Notes: a model not told the origin generated them from the sequence alone. DNA of 64,000 nucleotides from Flavobacterium glycines (GCF_900100165.1 NZ_FNEO01000003.1:62001-126000), one strand, 5' to 3'. Positions 44,623-54,647 are shown, counted from the first letter of the stretch. A program made the numbers and translations.

Positions 44623-46194
44623 TTAATTAACGTCCCACCAAAGTTTAGTGCTTCCTTTATCAGCACCACCTAACAATTGAACTGCTGCATTTACCGCATC
44701 ACCATTAGTACTATATTCATTAGGTAAATAAGTTATACGTTTCATAACTCCTTTTCCAATTGTAGCGTCCTCAGTTGTAAGCAGAGGATACAAAATATTA
44801 GCATCAGTTCTACGTAAATCAGACCACGCTTCCCATGATTCAGGAAAAAGACCTAAATATTTTTGAATTGCAATTTGTTTCTTTTGATTTGCTACAGTTC
44901 CTGACCATGCAACTGGTACATTCACAGGTGGTGTAGAATCAGTATACAAACTTCCAAATGTAGGTACAGCACCAGTAGTAGTTCCTGCAATATAGGCAGT
45001 TATTTGGCTTTCATCAGTTACACCCCATTGTTGTAAAGACAAACGAATACCATCTTCATATAATGCTTTCGCTGTTCCTCCCATACTCCAACCTTTCAAA
45101 ACACCTTCAGCACGATTAAAATCTGTCTCAGAAGCCATCATTACTTCTATGTTTTTTGTAGCATTATCTGAAAATGTTGTTACCTGATTAGTTCCACTAA
45201 AATCTTTACTTTGCCATGGAATTGTTGCTCCCATCCCATTTGGTAAACCAACAAACTGACCTTTATATGTAGAAGTATTATCTAATACAGGACTAAACCA
45301 TTTTGCCATTCTAGGATCATTATATCCTTTAAGCATACTTTCCATATCAGCAGTCATATAAAATCCCCAATATTTCATAATATCTACAAAATTATTATAT
45401 GTATCTGAAGTAACTTTATAATATGCATTATCACTGTTTGAAACCATAACACCAGCACTTACAGCTGCTTCTGCTTGAGTTTTAGCTTTTGCAGCATCTA
45501 TGTCTGAAATTCTCAAAGCTAAACGCAATCTTAATGAATTTCCAAATTTTCTCCATTGTTCAATATTTCCACTATACAAGGCATCATAGTCTTTAAATAC
45601 CCCAACAGTCGTTGCGGAACTCGCACCTAATGTAGTATTTGCAGCATCTAATAATTTAAAAAAATCAGTATACATTGCCTCTTGAGAATCATAAGCCACT
45701 GATTTACCTCCTATACCTGCCTGAGTATATGGAATTGGTCCCCACTCATCCGTAAATCTGTGAAACATATATACTTTCCAGATATCTAAAACAGCTAATG
45801 CTTCCGCATTTCCTTCAGCTGCTTTATACGTATTTAACAATGAAGGTACTGCCAAAGTATAAAATCGTAACCAACCTCTGCTTCTCCATCCATCATTAAC
45901 ACCATTTGCATCTGTAGCTGCTGCCCATCCCGGAGCCATATAATGTGCAAACATCATAGAGTGTAAAGCCGTTGCTAATCCATAAGTTCCATAATCATCT
46001 CCCGGTAAACTCCATGAAGCATTACCAATTCCTTTATATAAAGCATTTGCAAATGCCGGACCGGCCATTGTTGCATTCAATTGATCAGAGGTAAGTGTAT
46101 TTGGATTTGTATTTACTTCATTAAAATCCGAAGTACAACCCGTTATCTGAAACAAGAAAGCTATCGCTAAAAATTTAACTATATTATTTTTCAT
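44623..46194 (-). CDS. SusD/RagB family nutrient-binding lipoprotein
   Basis: The 523-residue lipoprotein has the signal FLFQITGCTSDFNEV, with Cys20 as lipidation site. It is of the SusD-like_2 subgroup: the segment YGLATALHSMMFAHYMAPG and the helical repeats with FGNSLRLRLALRI are typical. It sits on the outer membrane and binds the glycan, forming a lid over the SusC-like transporter encoded 10 bases upstream. The C-terminal region YLGLFPESWEAWSDLRRT is family-conserved. The ligand is not predictable from sequence. Confidence 0.93.
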   Translation of the reverse strand: MKNNIVKFLAIAFLFQITGCTSDFNEVNTNPNTLTSDQLNATMAGPAFANALYKGIGNASWSLPGDDYGTYGLATALHSMMFAHYMAPGWAAATDANGVNDGWRSRGWLRFYTLAVPSLLNTYKAAEGNAEALAVLDIWKVYMFHRFTDEWGPIPYTQAGIGGKSVAYDSQEAMYTDFFKLLDAANTTLGASSATTVGVFKDYDALYSGNIEQWRKFGNSLRLRLALRISDIDAAKAKTQAEAAVSAGVMVSNSDNAYYKVTSDTYNNFVDIMKYWGFYMTADMESMLKGYNDPRMAKWFSPVLDNTSTYKGQFVGLPNGMGATIPWQSKDFSGTNQVTTFSDNATKNIEVMMASETDFNRAEGVLKGWSMGGTAKALYEDGIRLSLQQWGVTDESQITAYIAGTTTGAVPTFGSLYTDSTPPVNVPVAWSGTVANQKKQIAIQKYLGLFPESWEAWSDLRRTDANILYPLLTTEDATIGKGVMKRITYLPNEYSTNGDAVNAAVQLLGGADKGSTKLWWDVN

Positions 46195-46204
46195 AATTTA
46201 TTTT

Positions 46205-49200
46205 TTAAAAGTTGAATTTTACATTAAATCCAAAATCTCTAGTACTTGGAATATTATAAGATTCTATTCCCTGAAGGTTTCCAACACTTACTCCTTGTTC
46301 AGGATCAAAATATTTTGCTTTATTAACAAAGAAGAATAAATTTCTACCTACAATAGAGAAATTAACTCCTGTAAATGGTGATTTCTTCAAAATTTCACTT
46401 GGTAAAGAATAACCTAAAACTACTTCTCTCAATCTGATATTCGTTGCATCAAAAACAAAATCTTCAGCTGATTTTGGATCTCTGCTTGCTACTTGTGACC
46501 AATAGTTTTCTGCAGTAATTGAAGTTGTATTAGTAGAATAGGTACCATCACCATTATCATTAACACCATTAACTACAAAACCGTCTCTTCCAGCCAAAGT
46601 AATTGTACTTGCTCCTGCACCTGCCATTCTTGCCTGAGAATACGAAATAGTTTTTCCTCCCATACGGAAATCAATTAAGAAACTCAAACTAAAATCTTTA
46701 TATTTAAATGTATTTTGTAAACCTGCAGTCCAGTCCGGATTAAAATTCCCGGCAAGAACATCAAAACCTGATGTAAACTCCGGTAATCCAGTTGTTGCAT
46801 TAACAATTATTTCTCCAGCACCATTACGTTTGAAACCACGAATATATAAATCTCCATATCCACCACCTTTTTTCACAATTGTTTGCGCTAATCTTTCGTA
46901 CCCCGTAGATAAATTTAATTCATCCTGACCTTCAGCCAGACTTAAAACTTTAGTTCTGTAGGTTGCAAAGTTTGCTGTTGCATCCCATGAAAAATTAGGT
47001 TGGTCAACAATTTTAGCATTCAAAACTAATTCAATTCCTTTATTCTGAATTTTTCCTCCGTTAATTACTTGTTTAGAATATCCTGAAGATTCAGGTAAAT
47101 TAATTGTGAAAATTTGATCCTTAGTATCCGTTTGGAACCAAGTAAAATCTAAACCAATTCTATTATTGAAAAATCTTGTATTTAAACCAAATTCTGTTGA
47201 ACTTGAAATTTCAGGTTTAAGATTAGGATTATTTTTTAAAGTTGATGCTTGAACTACACCTCCGTTGAAACCATAAAAATACAATTGATTAGCTAACAGA
47301 TAAGGATCAGTATCATTTCCAACTTGTGCAAACGATCCTCTAACTTTTAAGAAAGACAACCAGTCTGATTTAATATCTAACATATCTGTAACAATTCCTG
47401 ATAAACCAACAGATGGATAAAAGAAAGATCTGTTATTAACAGGTAAAGTAGAAGACCAATCATTACGTGCAGTAACATCTAAAAACAAATAGTCTTTATA
47501 TCCTAGTTGAGCTGAACCATACAAAGAGTTCACTTTTTTATGACTAAATTCAGGTGTTACTGTAGTGTTTTGTAAATTAGTTAATGTAAAATAGTTTCTT
47601 TTAGTTAAGGTACCTCCACTACTTAAAGAAGTATTTTTTTGATTTCTGGCATTACCACCAAAATTTGCATTCAATTTAAAATCACCCAATTCTTTTTTAT
47701 ATGACAAAAGAAAATCTGTATTCATTTCTAAATTGTCTCCAATTGATTCAGAGTAACTACCAAAATCCTGATTTAGGATAGCAACAGCAGCATAACGAGA
47801 GACTTTAGATTTATTTGTAGCCTGATCTAAACCAGTTCTAACCATCAAACTTAACTCCTTTGTAAAATCATAGCTCAATGAAGCGAAAGTAATAATTCTA
47901 CTTCTTTCATCAGTTCTTAGGTTTCTTTTTGCTAACCAAAAAGGATTTGCCCCCAAAGTACTCAAAGTATTTGCATCGATATAATTATATCTTATTTGAC
48001 CTGCATCATCAATATATTGATAATCTTTATATTGACTGTAAGGTAAACTTCTTGGCATAGTATAAAGTGCCTCTCCTATTGAACCTTCTCCAGCACTTAT
48101 TGCATTATCTACTTTTTGATTGATGTAATTAGTTTTAACATCCAATTTTAATTTGTCTGTTAAACTGCTAGTCAAACGTAAATTTACATTATGCCTTTCA
48201 AGTTCATTTCCTATAACAATCCCTTTTGCATCAGTATTAGTATATGAAAAATAACCTTGCGTTTTTTCATTCCCCATAGATGCAGTTAAATTTTTAGACC
48301 AGTTGTAACCTGTTTTGAAAAAATCTAAGGAATTATTTGGTTGAGGAGTCAATGCATAAGTAGCCGGACCATCATAATTAGGATTATGATTTAATTGCCA
48401 GGCTGCAACTGACTGACCTTCCATTTTTGGTCCCCAACTAGTTTTAGATAAAGCATTATAAACTCCGCCAGCACCTTGTCCATAAACATTTTGTTGATTT
48501 AACAAATTATAAGCACTTGATGCCATAAAATTTGATGAAACCGAAATTTGAGCTTTTCCTTTTTTGGAACCACTTTTAGTAGTAATAACGATAACCCCAT
48601 TACTAGCTCGAGAACCGTATAAAGCAGCAGCAGAAGGGCCTTTCAATACTGTTATCGTATCTATATCATCAGGATTAATGTTTGAAATTCCATCAAAACT
48701 TGTAGTTCCTCCGATATCTGTAGCTGGTGAAGTTACAGTATTATCCATAGGAACTCCATCAATAACATATAAAGGTTGATTGTTTCCTGTGAGAGAACGA
48801 TTTCCCCTTAATGTAATTCTGGAAGAACTCCCCACTCCACTTCCTGTAGTTGAAAAGTTAAGTCCCGCTACTTTTCCAGAAAGTGAGTTTGCAACGTTCA
48901 AAGATCTTGCTTCCGAAAGTTCTTTTGTTGACACTGTCTGTGCCGAATAAGTCAACGACTTTTTTTCTCTTTTAATACCTAAAGCTGTTACAACAACCTC
49001 ATTAAGTTTTTGGGAATCTTCAGTTAAAGAAATTGTAATAGTACCAGCTCCATTAAGAACTACTTCTTTTGTAGTATACCCCATAAATGAGACTACCAAA
49101 GTAGCAGTCTTATTAGGAACTTTAATTGTAAAATTTCCATCCAAATCTGATGAAGCACCAGCGTTAGGAAATCCTTTTACAATAACACTCGCACCAGGCA

Positions 49201-49318
49201 GTCCTATCCCGTTTGCAGCATCTGTAATTTTACCTGAAACTGTTGTATTTTGTGCTTTTGCATTGTGAAACATAAACAGGCAAAATACAAGCAGTAGTTT
49301 TAATACTTTTTGAATCAT
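46205..49318 (-). CDS. SusC/RagA family TonB-linked outer membrane transporter
   Basis: The 1037-residue protein has a signal peptide (to HNAKAQ), an N-terminal carboxypeptidase-like domain (VSGKITDAANGIGLPGASV), the TonB-box region VVVTALGIKREKKSL, a plug domain (ANSLSGKVAGLNF and LRGNRSLTGNNQPLYVIDG) and a beta barrel ending in aromatic residues (GFNVKFNF). It imports oligosaccharides through the outer membrane with TonB energy. The downstream susD gene is 10 bases away. Upstream regulatory DNA carries a 14-base motif shared with the GH29 gene. Confidence 0.95.
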   Translation of the reverse strand: MIQKVLKLLLVFCLFMFHNAKAQNTTVSGKITDAANGIGLPGASVIVKGFPNAGASSDLDGNFTIKVPNKTATLVVSFMGYTTKEVVLNGAGTITISLTEDSQKLNEVVVTALGIKREKKSLTYSAQTVSTKELSEARSLNVANSLSGKVAGLNFSTTGSGVGSSSRITLRGNRSLTGNNQPLYVIDGVPMDNTVTSPATDIGGTTSFDGISNINPDDIDTITVLKGPSAAALYGSRASNGVIVITTKSGSKKGKAQISVSSNFMASSAYNLLNQQNVYGQGAGGVYNALSKTSWGPKMEGQSVAAWQLNHNPNYDGPATYALTPQPNNSLDFFKTGYNWSKNLTASMGNEKTQGYFSYTNTDAKGIVIGNELERHNVNLRLTSSLTDKLKLDVKTNYINQKVDNAISAGEGSIGEALYTMPRSLPYSQYKDYQYIDDAGQIRYNYIDANTLSTLGANPFWLAKRNLRTDERSRIITFASLSYDFTKELSLMVRTGLDQATNKSKVSRYAAVAILNQDFGSYSESIGDNLEMNTDFLLSYKKELGDFKLNANFGGNARNQKNTSLSSGGTLTKRNYFTLTNLQNTTVTPEFSHKKVNSLYGSAQLGYKDYLFLDVTARNDWSSTLPVNNRSFFYPSVGLSGIVTDMLDIKSDWLSFLKVRGSFAQVGNDTDPYLLANQLYFYGFNGGVVQASTLKNNPNLKPEISSSTEFGLNTRFFNNRIGLDFTWFQTDTKDQIFTINLPESSGYSKQVINGGKIQNKGIELVLNAKIVDQPNFSWDATANFATYRTKVLSLAEGQDELNLSTGYERLAQTIVKKGGGYGDLYIRGFKRNGAGEIIVNATTGLPEFTSGFDVLAGNFNPDWTAGLQNTFKYKDFSLSFLIDFRMGGKTISYSQARMAGAGASTITLAGRDGFVVNGVNDNGDGTYSTNTTSITAENYWSQVASRDPKSAEDFVFDATNIRLREVVLGYSLPSEILKKSPFTGVNFSIVGRNLFFFVNKAKYFDPEQGVSVGNLQGIESYNIPSTRDFGFNVKFNF

Positions 49319-49411
49319 AATTTTGTTTTTGAGTTAGTAAATTTGTTTCAATTAGTTAACCTTGAGTTAATACTTAGTTAAATGTAAAGAGAAAGATTCA
49401 TTTGCTTTTCA

Positions 49412-49449
49412 TAATTTCGACCAATGACAAATTTAAAAAGGTGTTGGTC
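49412..49449 (-). promoter_or_regulatory. Shared cis-motif upstream of susC
   Basis: TTTCGACCAATGAC (49415-49428) is identical to a sequence upstream of the GH29 gene (53946-53959) and similar to one upstream of nagB. TTGGTC (49444-49449) is an inverted half-site of GACCAA (49419-49424). A -7-like TAAATTTG (minus strand, 49435-49428) overlaps the motif. This is likely an activator or repressor site; the protein is unknown. Confidence 0.55.
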
Positions 49450-49621
49450 AAATTCGGGTATTATTTTCATTAAAAAACTTATTTTACTACATATTTACTA
49501 AAGATTTTAACACGATTACATGTATTATTAAATTATCAATTACACCTAAAATCAATATATCTTTCAACTTAAATATTAAAACAAAATCTATTTCTCAAAA
49601 AAACTAAAATAATCTTAAAAC

Positions 49622-49660
49622 AAAAGAGGTTGTTTACAAAATAGTAAAACAACCTCTTTT
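49622..49660 (-). terminator. Intrinsic terminator after the nagB-like gene
   Basis: AAAAGAGGTTGTTT (49622-49635) and AAACAACCTCTTTT (49647-49660) form a perfect 14-base stem with an 11-base loop, 61 bases past the stop codon. Confidence 0.88.
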
Positions 49661-49721
49661 TTATTAGTGTAATTTAATAAATAACCAAAAAACTAAATTA
49701 CACTCCCAACCTAACCAATTT

Positions 49722-51641
49722 TTAAAAGTGATAACGCTTAAATGCCTCAATTGCAGCATAATCAGCTAATCCTAAATCATTATATTTTTTTGCCGTAGCT
49801 CTGTTTCTATCTTCAGCACGAACCCAAAACTCTCTGCTATCATCTCCCTGAAACATAACTCCGTCTTTTTGAGATTGATGATAAAAAATAGCATGTCGCT
49901 TTTTTAATACCTGATCCGGACTCATAGGAACCGCCATTTCAATTTGATAAGATTCCCATTCGTGCCAGGCTCCGCGATACAACCAAACCCAACAATCATC
50001 CATATAACTGTTGTGCTTCAATTGTTTTAATGCTTCAAACAAACTATCCAAACACACTTTATGAGTTCCATGCGGATCAGCCAAATCTCCTGCTGCATAA
50101 ATTTGATGCGGTTTTATTTCATCAATAAGTTCACACATGATTTTAATATCAACCGCTGTAAGATTTCCTTTTTTTACTGTTCCTGTTTCGTAGAATGGTA
50201 AATTAAGAAAGTGAACATTAGAATCAGGAACTCCTAAATATCGCGTTGCTGCCAGTGATTCACTTCTTCTAATTAACCCTTTTAACTTTCTAACTTCGAT
50301 AGAATCGATATCATTCTTTCCTTTATTTTTCAGAAAATTAATAATGTCATTTGACTCATTTGATTCTGAATTTAAAACCGAAGAAACTTCCGCAAACTTC
50401 AACGCTTCCTCATTTGAAACTGCAATATTACCGGAAGTTTGATAAGCAACATGAACCTCATGTCCCTGCTCAACTAATCTATCAAAAGTTCCTCCCATTG
50501 AAATTACATCATCATCCGGATGAGGACTAAAAATAATAACTCTCTTTTTAGCCGGATTAGAACGTTCTGGTCGATAAGTATCATCTGCAAATGGTTTTCC
50601 ACCTGGCCATCCTGTAATGGTATGCTGCAAATGATTGAACATTTTTATATTCAAATTATATGCAGTTCCTTCCTCTGCCAATAAGCCTGACATACCGTTA
50701 TCATTATAATCTTTATCAGTTAATTTCAAAATAGGTTTACTGGTTAATTCACTTAACCACACTACAGCTTTTAACTTTAATTCGTCAGTCCAAACACATG
50801 ATTTAACTAACCACGGCGTTTTTACTCTGGTCAATTCTGAAGAGGCTTCAGTATCTAAAACAAAAGTGGTATTATTATGTTCTTGCAAATAAGTAGCTGG
50901 TACCTGAGATGACATTTCGCCTTCAATAGCTTCTTTCAATATATCTGCTTTACTAATACCCCAAGCTAATAATACAATTCTCTTAGCATTCCTAACAGTT
51001 CCAATTCCCATAGTAATTGCTTTTCTGGGCACATTATCAATACCTAAAAATGCAGGAGCAGCATCTACTCTGGTCAGATGATCTAAAGTAATACTTCTTG
51101 TACCTGAATTGATATGAGAACCTGGTTCATTAAAACCAATATGCCCTGTTCTTCCAATTCCTAAAAGCTGAAAATCTAATCCTCCATAAGAAATTATTTT
51201 CATCTCATAATCAATACAATATTGTTGTAATTCTTCAGGACTTACAGTACCATTGGGAATATTAATATTTTCGGGAAGAATATCTACATGGTTAAAAAGA
51301 TGTTCATGCATAAAATGATGATAACTCTGAATATTATTCTTATCCATAGGATAATATTCATCTAAGTTAAATGTTACCACATTTTTAAAACTCAAATTCT
51401 CCTCCTTGTGCATTCTTACAAGTTCTTCGTACACCTTTATAGGAGAAGATCCCGTTGCTAATCCTAACACACATGGCTCATTTAATCCTTCTTTTCTATG
51501 AATTAAATTGGCTATTTCATGAGCAACCAATATTGAGGCTTCTTTTGATGACTCGAAAATAACATTATGAATTTTTTCGAAACGTGTTTCTTCAAACTTT
51601 CCAGCTTCTCTGTAACTAATACCTTCTTTAAACATAACCAT
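49722..51641 (-). CDS. nagB: Glucosamine-6-phosphate deaminase fused to PIG-L/LmbE-like deacetylase
   Basis: The 639-residue protein has an N-terminal NagB domain (about residues 1-290), with FNLDEYYPM (catalytic Asp) and GIGRTGHIGFNEPGS (active-site loop). A C-terminal PIG-L/LmbE-like domain (about 370-639) follows, with the zinc motif HPDDD in IFSPHPDDDVISMGG and HGTHK near the end. NagB converts glucosamine-6-phosphate to fructose-6-phosphate and ammonia. LmbE-like domains typically deacetylate N-acetylglucosamine derivatives, so the two activities could be consecutive. Such long NagB proteins are known in Bacteroidota. It lies between the susC region and GH29, with its own candidate cis-motif at 51689-51706. 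Confidence 0.9.
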   Translation of the reverse strand: MVMFKEGISYREAGKFEETRFEKIHNVIFESSKEASILVAHEIANLIHRKEGLNEPCVLGLATGSSPIKVYEELVRMHKEENLSFKNVVTFNLDEYYPMDKNNIQSYHHFMHEHLFNHVDILPENINIPNGTVSPEELQQYCIDYEMKIISYGGLDFQLLGIGRTGHIGFNEPGSHINSGTRSITLDHLTRVDAAPAFLGIDNVPRKAITMGIGTVRNAKRIVLLAWGISKADILKEAIEGEMSSQVPATYLQEHNNTTFVLDTEASSELTRVKTPWLVKSCVWTDELKLKAVVWLSELTSKPILKLTDKDYNDNGMSGLLAEEGTAYNLNIKMFNHLQHTITGWPGGKPFADDTYRPERSNPAKKRVIIFSPHPDDDVISMGGTFDRLVEQGHEVHVAYQTSGNIAVSNEEALKFAEVSSVLNSESNESNDIINFLKNKGKNDIDSIEVRKLKGLIRRSESLAATRYLGVPDSNVHFLNLPFYETGTVKKGNLTAVDIKIMCELIDEIKPHQIYAAGDLADPHGTHKVCLDSLFEALKQLKHNSYMDDCWVWLYRGAWHEWESYQIEMAVPMSPDQVLKKRHAIFYHQSQKDGVMFQGDDSREFWVRAEDRNRATAKKYNDLGLADYAAIEAFKRYHF

Positions 51642-51688
51642 TTTTTTATTTATAACATAAAATTACTATTTCATACAGGCCTGAAATT

Positions 51689-51706
51689 ATAAATTCGACT
51701 AACAAC
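51689..51706 (-). promoter_or_regulatory. Degenerate copy of the susC/GH29 motif upstream of nagB
   Basis: ATAAATTCGACTAACAAC matches the susC motif ATAATTTCGACCAATGAC at 14 of 18 positions, in the same orientation relative to the gene, 48-65 bases before the nagB ATG. It is weaker than the other two copies and could be chance. Confidence 0.35.
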
Positions 51707-51776
51707 AAGCCTACTTCGGCAAAAGACATTTTTTTTTGCTTTTATAGTTTATTTTAATCAAATTTTGATCTCTTTG

Positions 51777-53867
51777 TCATTCAACAATACTAATCTCTCC
51801 AATTGTAATTATCTTAAAATCAGCTACTACAGATTTAGCAACAAAACGCAAATACTTTGTTTTCAAAGAATTAAAAACCTTAACTTGTTCTATTGGATTA
51901 TTCTTAATATTTGAAAATTCACCTTCTGATTGTTTTGTCCAGTTCACTCCGTCTGTACTGCTATACAATTCATAATTTGAAATTAAACCAGGATTTTCAA
52001 CCGCTTGATTTGGAGTATAAGTGAATCCTTTAATACTGATTAGATTACCTAAATCAATTACTACTTCTTGCGGATGCTGACTAAGATCAGCTCCAAAACT
52101 CCAGCTTGAATCGGGATTACCATCTATTATCCTGTTAGCTGTATTGATATCGCCGCTGGAAACAGAAACAATTTTCCAATTTTCTTTTGAAACCCCATAT
52201 TTAGCAATCCTAACAGCACTACTGATTCCTTCTTCATTTATCGAAACAGCATTTATTTCGACAGCTTTATCATACTTAAATGGAACTGTATATTTTGTAC
52301 TGGACAAAGTAGGTTTTGAACCATCGAGCGTATAATAAATGTGATTTCCTGTTTCTGCTTCCATTGTAATCATACCCAATTTATCCCTTTTCACCATTGG
52401 CATTCGAACAAATGTTGGCGCATTAAAAGCCTGAATATTAGAAATCATAATACTTGCTTTAGAGTCCGTAATATTGACTCTAAGTGCTGTGGCCGTAACT
52501 CGAGGTATTCTCAATATTCTTTTGTAACCTATAGTTGTTTCATTGGCAATAGTTTGCCATTTACCATCCACTTTGGCCTCCACTGTAAAAGCTTTAACCC
52601 GTTGCCCTAGTCTTATATACTCCTGAAGCAATATTCTATTAAAAGCAGTTGGTTTTCTGAATGTAAAGAGTACCGAAGCTTTAGTTATATTATCATCTGT
52701 AGCCCAATAACTTTCTTTATTTCCATCAATAGTATTTTTAGGAGCATAACTATTATTATTTGCTCTAAAATTATCAGCTGTAACCTTAGCATTAGACAAA
52801 ACTTCCGTTTTAAAATCAGCTTTAATTACTACTGAATATTCTTTTAATCTTTGGATATCATTTTCATGTATTAATCCTCTTCTATCCGGAGGAATATTCA
52901 ATAAAAACGTTGCATTTCGTCCAACTGATTTATAATAAAAATCAACCATTTCGTCTAATGTATGCACTTTATCATCTTCTGATGTATGATAAAACCACCC
53001 TGGTCTAATCGAAACATCAGCCTCGCCAGGCACCCATTTTTCCCCATCTTCATGTCCTGACATATATTCTGTATAATGTACTTTTCCGGCTAAATCATCT
53101 TTTTGACGCAAAAGAGACCAATTAGTTGTATTAGCATAACCTTCTTCATTGCCTATCCATCTCGCTTCTGAAGGTCCAATTCCCCAAACCAGAGTATTAG
53201 GAGCTAAACTATAAATTAGTTTATAGGTTTCATCCCAGTTGTAATATTCCAAAGTATTTATTTTTCTCGTTTCATTTGCTCCTCCGTAATACCCATCTCC
53301 ACCATTAGCACCATCAAACCACATTTCAAAAACATCTCCATAATTAGTGAGCAATTCTTTTAACTGATTTCTGAAATAAGTAATGTATTCCGGCTTACCG
53401 TATTGTGGATGATTTCTATCCCAAGGAGAAAGATACAATCCTAATTTCAGATTGTACTCTTTACAAGCTTCAGCCAGCTCTTTTACTACATCACCTTTTC
53501 CATTTTTCCATGGTGAGTTTTTAACCGAACGTTCAGTATAAACAGACGGCCATAAACAAAAACCATCATGATGTTTAGCTACCAATATAATTCCTTTCAT
53601 TCCGGCTTCTTTAGCAATACGCGCCCATTGTCTTGCATCTAAAGCTGTTGGATTAAATAATTGAGGCGATTCATTTCCATACCCCCATTCTTTATTGGTA
53701 AATGTGTTTAGTGAAAAATGAATAAATGCATAAGACTCCATTTCATGCCACTTCATTTGTTTTTCAGAAGGAAGAGGACCATAAGCTTGTGGCGGATGAA
53801 CTATTTTCTGACTGTAAACAGGAAAAAATGCAGTTAAAAAACTAAATAACAGAACCAGTTTTTTCAT
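51777..53867 (-). CDS. Alpha-L-fucosidase, GH29, with F5/8 type C domain
   Basis: The 696-residue secreted enzyme has a signal peptide (to about residue 19) and a GH29 barrel: MKWHEMESYAFIHFSLNTF, GIILVAKHHDGFCLWPS and FEMWFDGANGG, with Asp185 the predicted nucleophile. Then come an F5/8-type beta-sandwich (NTIDGNKESYWATDD), a chitobiase-C-like Ig segment (HIYYTLDGSKPT) and a second discoidin-like domain (RIIDGNPDSSWSFGADLSQHP). It removes non-reducing terminal L-fucose from glycans. The domain set resembles the GH29 B-type, which prefers alpha-1,3/4 linkages, but this cannot be settled here. The gene is 135 bases upstream of nagB in the same direction. Confidence 0.92.
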   Translation of the reverse strand: MKKLVLLFSFLTAFFPVYSQKIVHPPQAYGPLPSEKQMKWHEMESYAFIHFSLNTFTNKEWGYGNESPQLFNPTALDARQWARIAKEAGMKGIILVAKHHDGFCLWPSVYTERSVKNSPWKNGKGDVVKELAEACKEYNLKLGLYLSPWDRNHPQYGKPEYITYFRNQLKELLTNYGDVFEMWFDGANGGDGYYGGANETRKINTLEYYNWDETYKLIYSLAPNTLVWGIGPSEARWIGNEEGYANTTNWSLLRQKDDLAGKVHYTEYMSGHEDGEKWVPGEADVSIRPGWFYHTSEDDKVHTLDEMVDFYYKSVGRNATFLLNIPPDRRGLIHENDIQRLKEYSVVIKADFKTEVLSNAKVTADNFRANNNSYAPKNTIDGNKESYWATDDNITKASVLFTFRKPTAFNRILLQEYIRLGQRVKAFTVEAKVDGKWQTIANETTIGYKRILRIPRVTATALRVNITDSKASIMISNIQAFNAPTFVRMPMVKRDKLGMITMEAETGNHIYYTLDGSKPTLSSTKYTVPFKYDKAVEINAVSINEEGISSAVRIAKYGVSKENWKIVSVSSGDINTANRIIDGNPDSSWSFGADLSQHPQEVVIDLGNLISIKGFTYTPNQAVENPGLISNYELYSSTDGVNWTKQSEGEFSNIKNNPIEQVKVFNSLKTKYLRFVAKSVVADFKIITIGEISIVE

Positions 53868-53942
53868 TACAATTACAATGTATTTAAGGTGAAGCCAATC
53901 ATTTGTAATATAAAATTATAGCATTATAATTCCGAATTGATA

Positions 53943-53959
53943 TATTTTCGACCAATGAC
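53943..53959 (-). promoter_or_regulatory. Shared cis-motif upstream of the GH29 gene
   Basis: TTTCGACCAATGAC (53946-53959) is an exact copy of the susC motif, and flanking bases also agree (ATA before, TTTAA three bases after). It lies 79-92 bases before the GH29 ATG. Confidence 0.55.
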
Positions 53960-54046
53960 GTTTTTAATACTATTTAGGTAAATAATACCCCTTAAATGAA
54001 AGAAAGAATTAATGCTCGTTACTAAAAAAACAATTCTAATTAAACA

Positions 54047-54054
54047 TATCTTTG
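54047..54054 (+). promoter_or_regulatory. Candidate -7 element for the gene at 54084
   Basis: TATCTTTG matches TAnnTTTG and ends 30 bases before the ATG. No -33 TTG was seen. Confidence 0.4.
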
Positions 54055-54083
54055 TTCCCTTTTAAATAAATTCAAAACACAGC

Positions 54084-54647
54084 ATGATGGTTAATGAGAA
54101 TTTTATTTTTTGTCTTGAAGGCGTTCCTGACGTAGAAACCAATATTACTACTGAAGTACTTAAAAATTTAGAACATCTGGCTTTTGAAAATAAAATCTCC
54201 AGTATTTATAAAAGCTGCGACACAATAGAAGGACTTGAAGAGAGTCTGGGAGCTTTGTTGTACGATGATCATAATTTCAAAGATTACCAAATTATCTATT
54301 TGGTAATGCCTGGACAGGAAAACAATATTTGTCTACACGATTATTACTACAGCTTAGAAGAAATAGCTGAATTATTTGAAGGCAAACTAAAAGGAAAAAT
54401 CATTCATTTTGCTAATGAGAAAGTATTGGATTTAACTTCGGAAGAAGCGCAGTACTTTCTTGATATCACTGGCGCAAGAGCCATTTCAGGTTACGGAATC
54501 AAAAACCAAAAAATAAGCAGTATTCATCTGGATAAATTCTTTTTTAATTTATGCGATGAATTAGATGATATTATTGAAATAGTAGAAGAATTACATCAAA
54601 AAAACTATGCTCTTTGTAAATTTCTTGATTTCAGATTGTATTACTAA
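54084..54647 (+). CDS. Uncharacterised protein, possibly DUF6642 family
   Basis: This 187-residue protein has no signal peptide or membrane segment. It is acidic and mixed alpha/beta in appearance: MVNENFIFCLEGVPDVETN, YQIIYLVMPGQEN, GKIIHFANEKVLDLTSEEA and a C-terminal helical part (LDDIIEIVEELHQKNYALC). I tentatively recognise it as a DUF6642-like family found in flavobacteria. The alternating layout suggests a Rossmann-like or CHAT-like fold, which is only an impression. No function is known. It is divergent from GH29. Confidence 0.55.
   Translation: MMVNENFIFCLEGVPDVETNITTEVLKNLEHLAFENKISSIYKSCDTIEGLEESLGALLYDDHNFKDYQIIYLVMPGQENNICLHDYYYSLEEIAELFEGKLKGKIIHFANEKVLDLTSEEAQYFLDITGARAISGYGIKNQKISSIHLDKFFFNLCDELDDIIEIVEELHQKNYALCKFLDFRLYY

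Larger units (their letters stand above)
49319..49721. other. 403-base intergenic region between nagB-like gene and susC
   Basis: It holds the terminator of the nagB-like gene (49622-49660), a regulatory motif (49412-49428) with an inverted half-site at 49444-49449, and a CAAATTTA sequence (49428-49435) that reads TAAATTTG on the susC strand. The AT-rich stretch 49460-49620 shows no gene. Confidence 0.6.
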
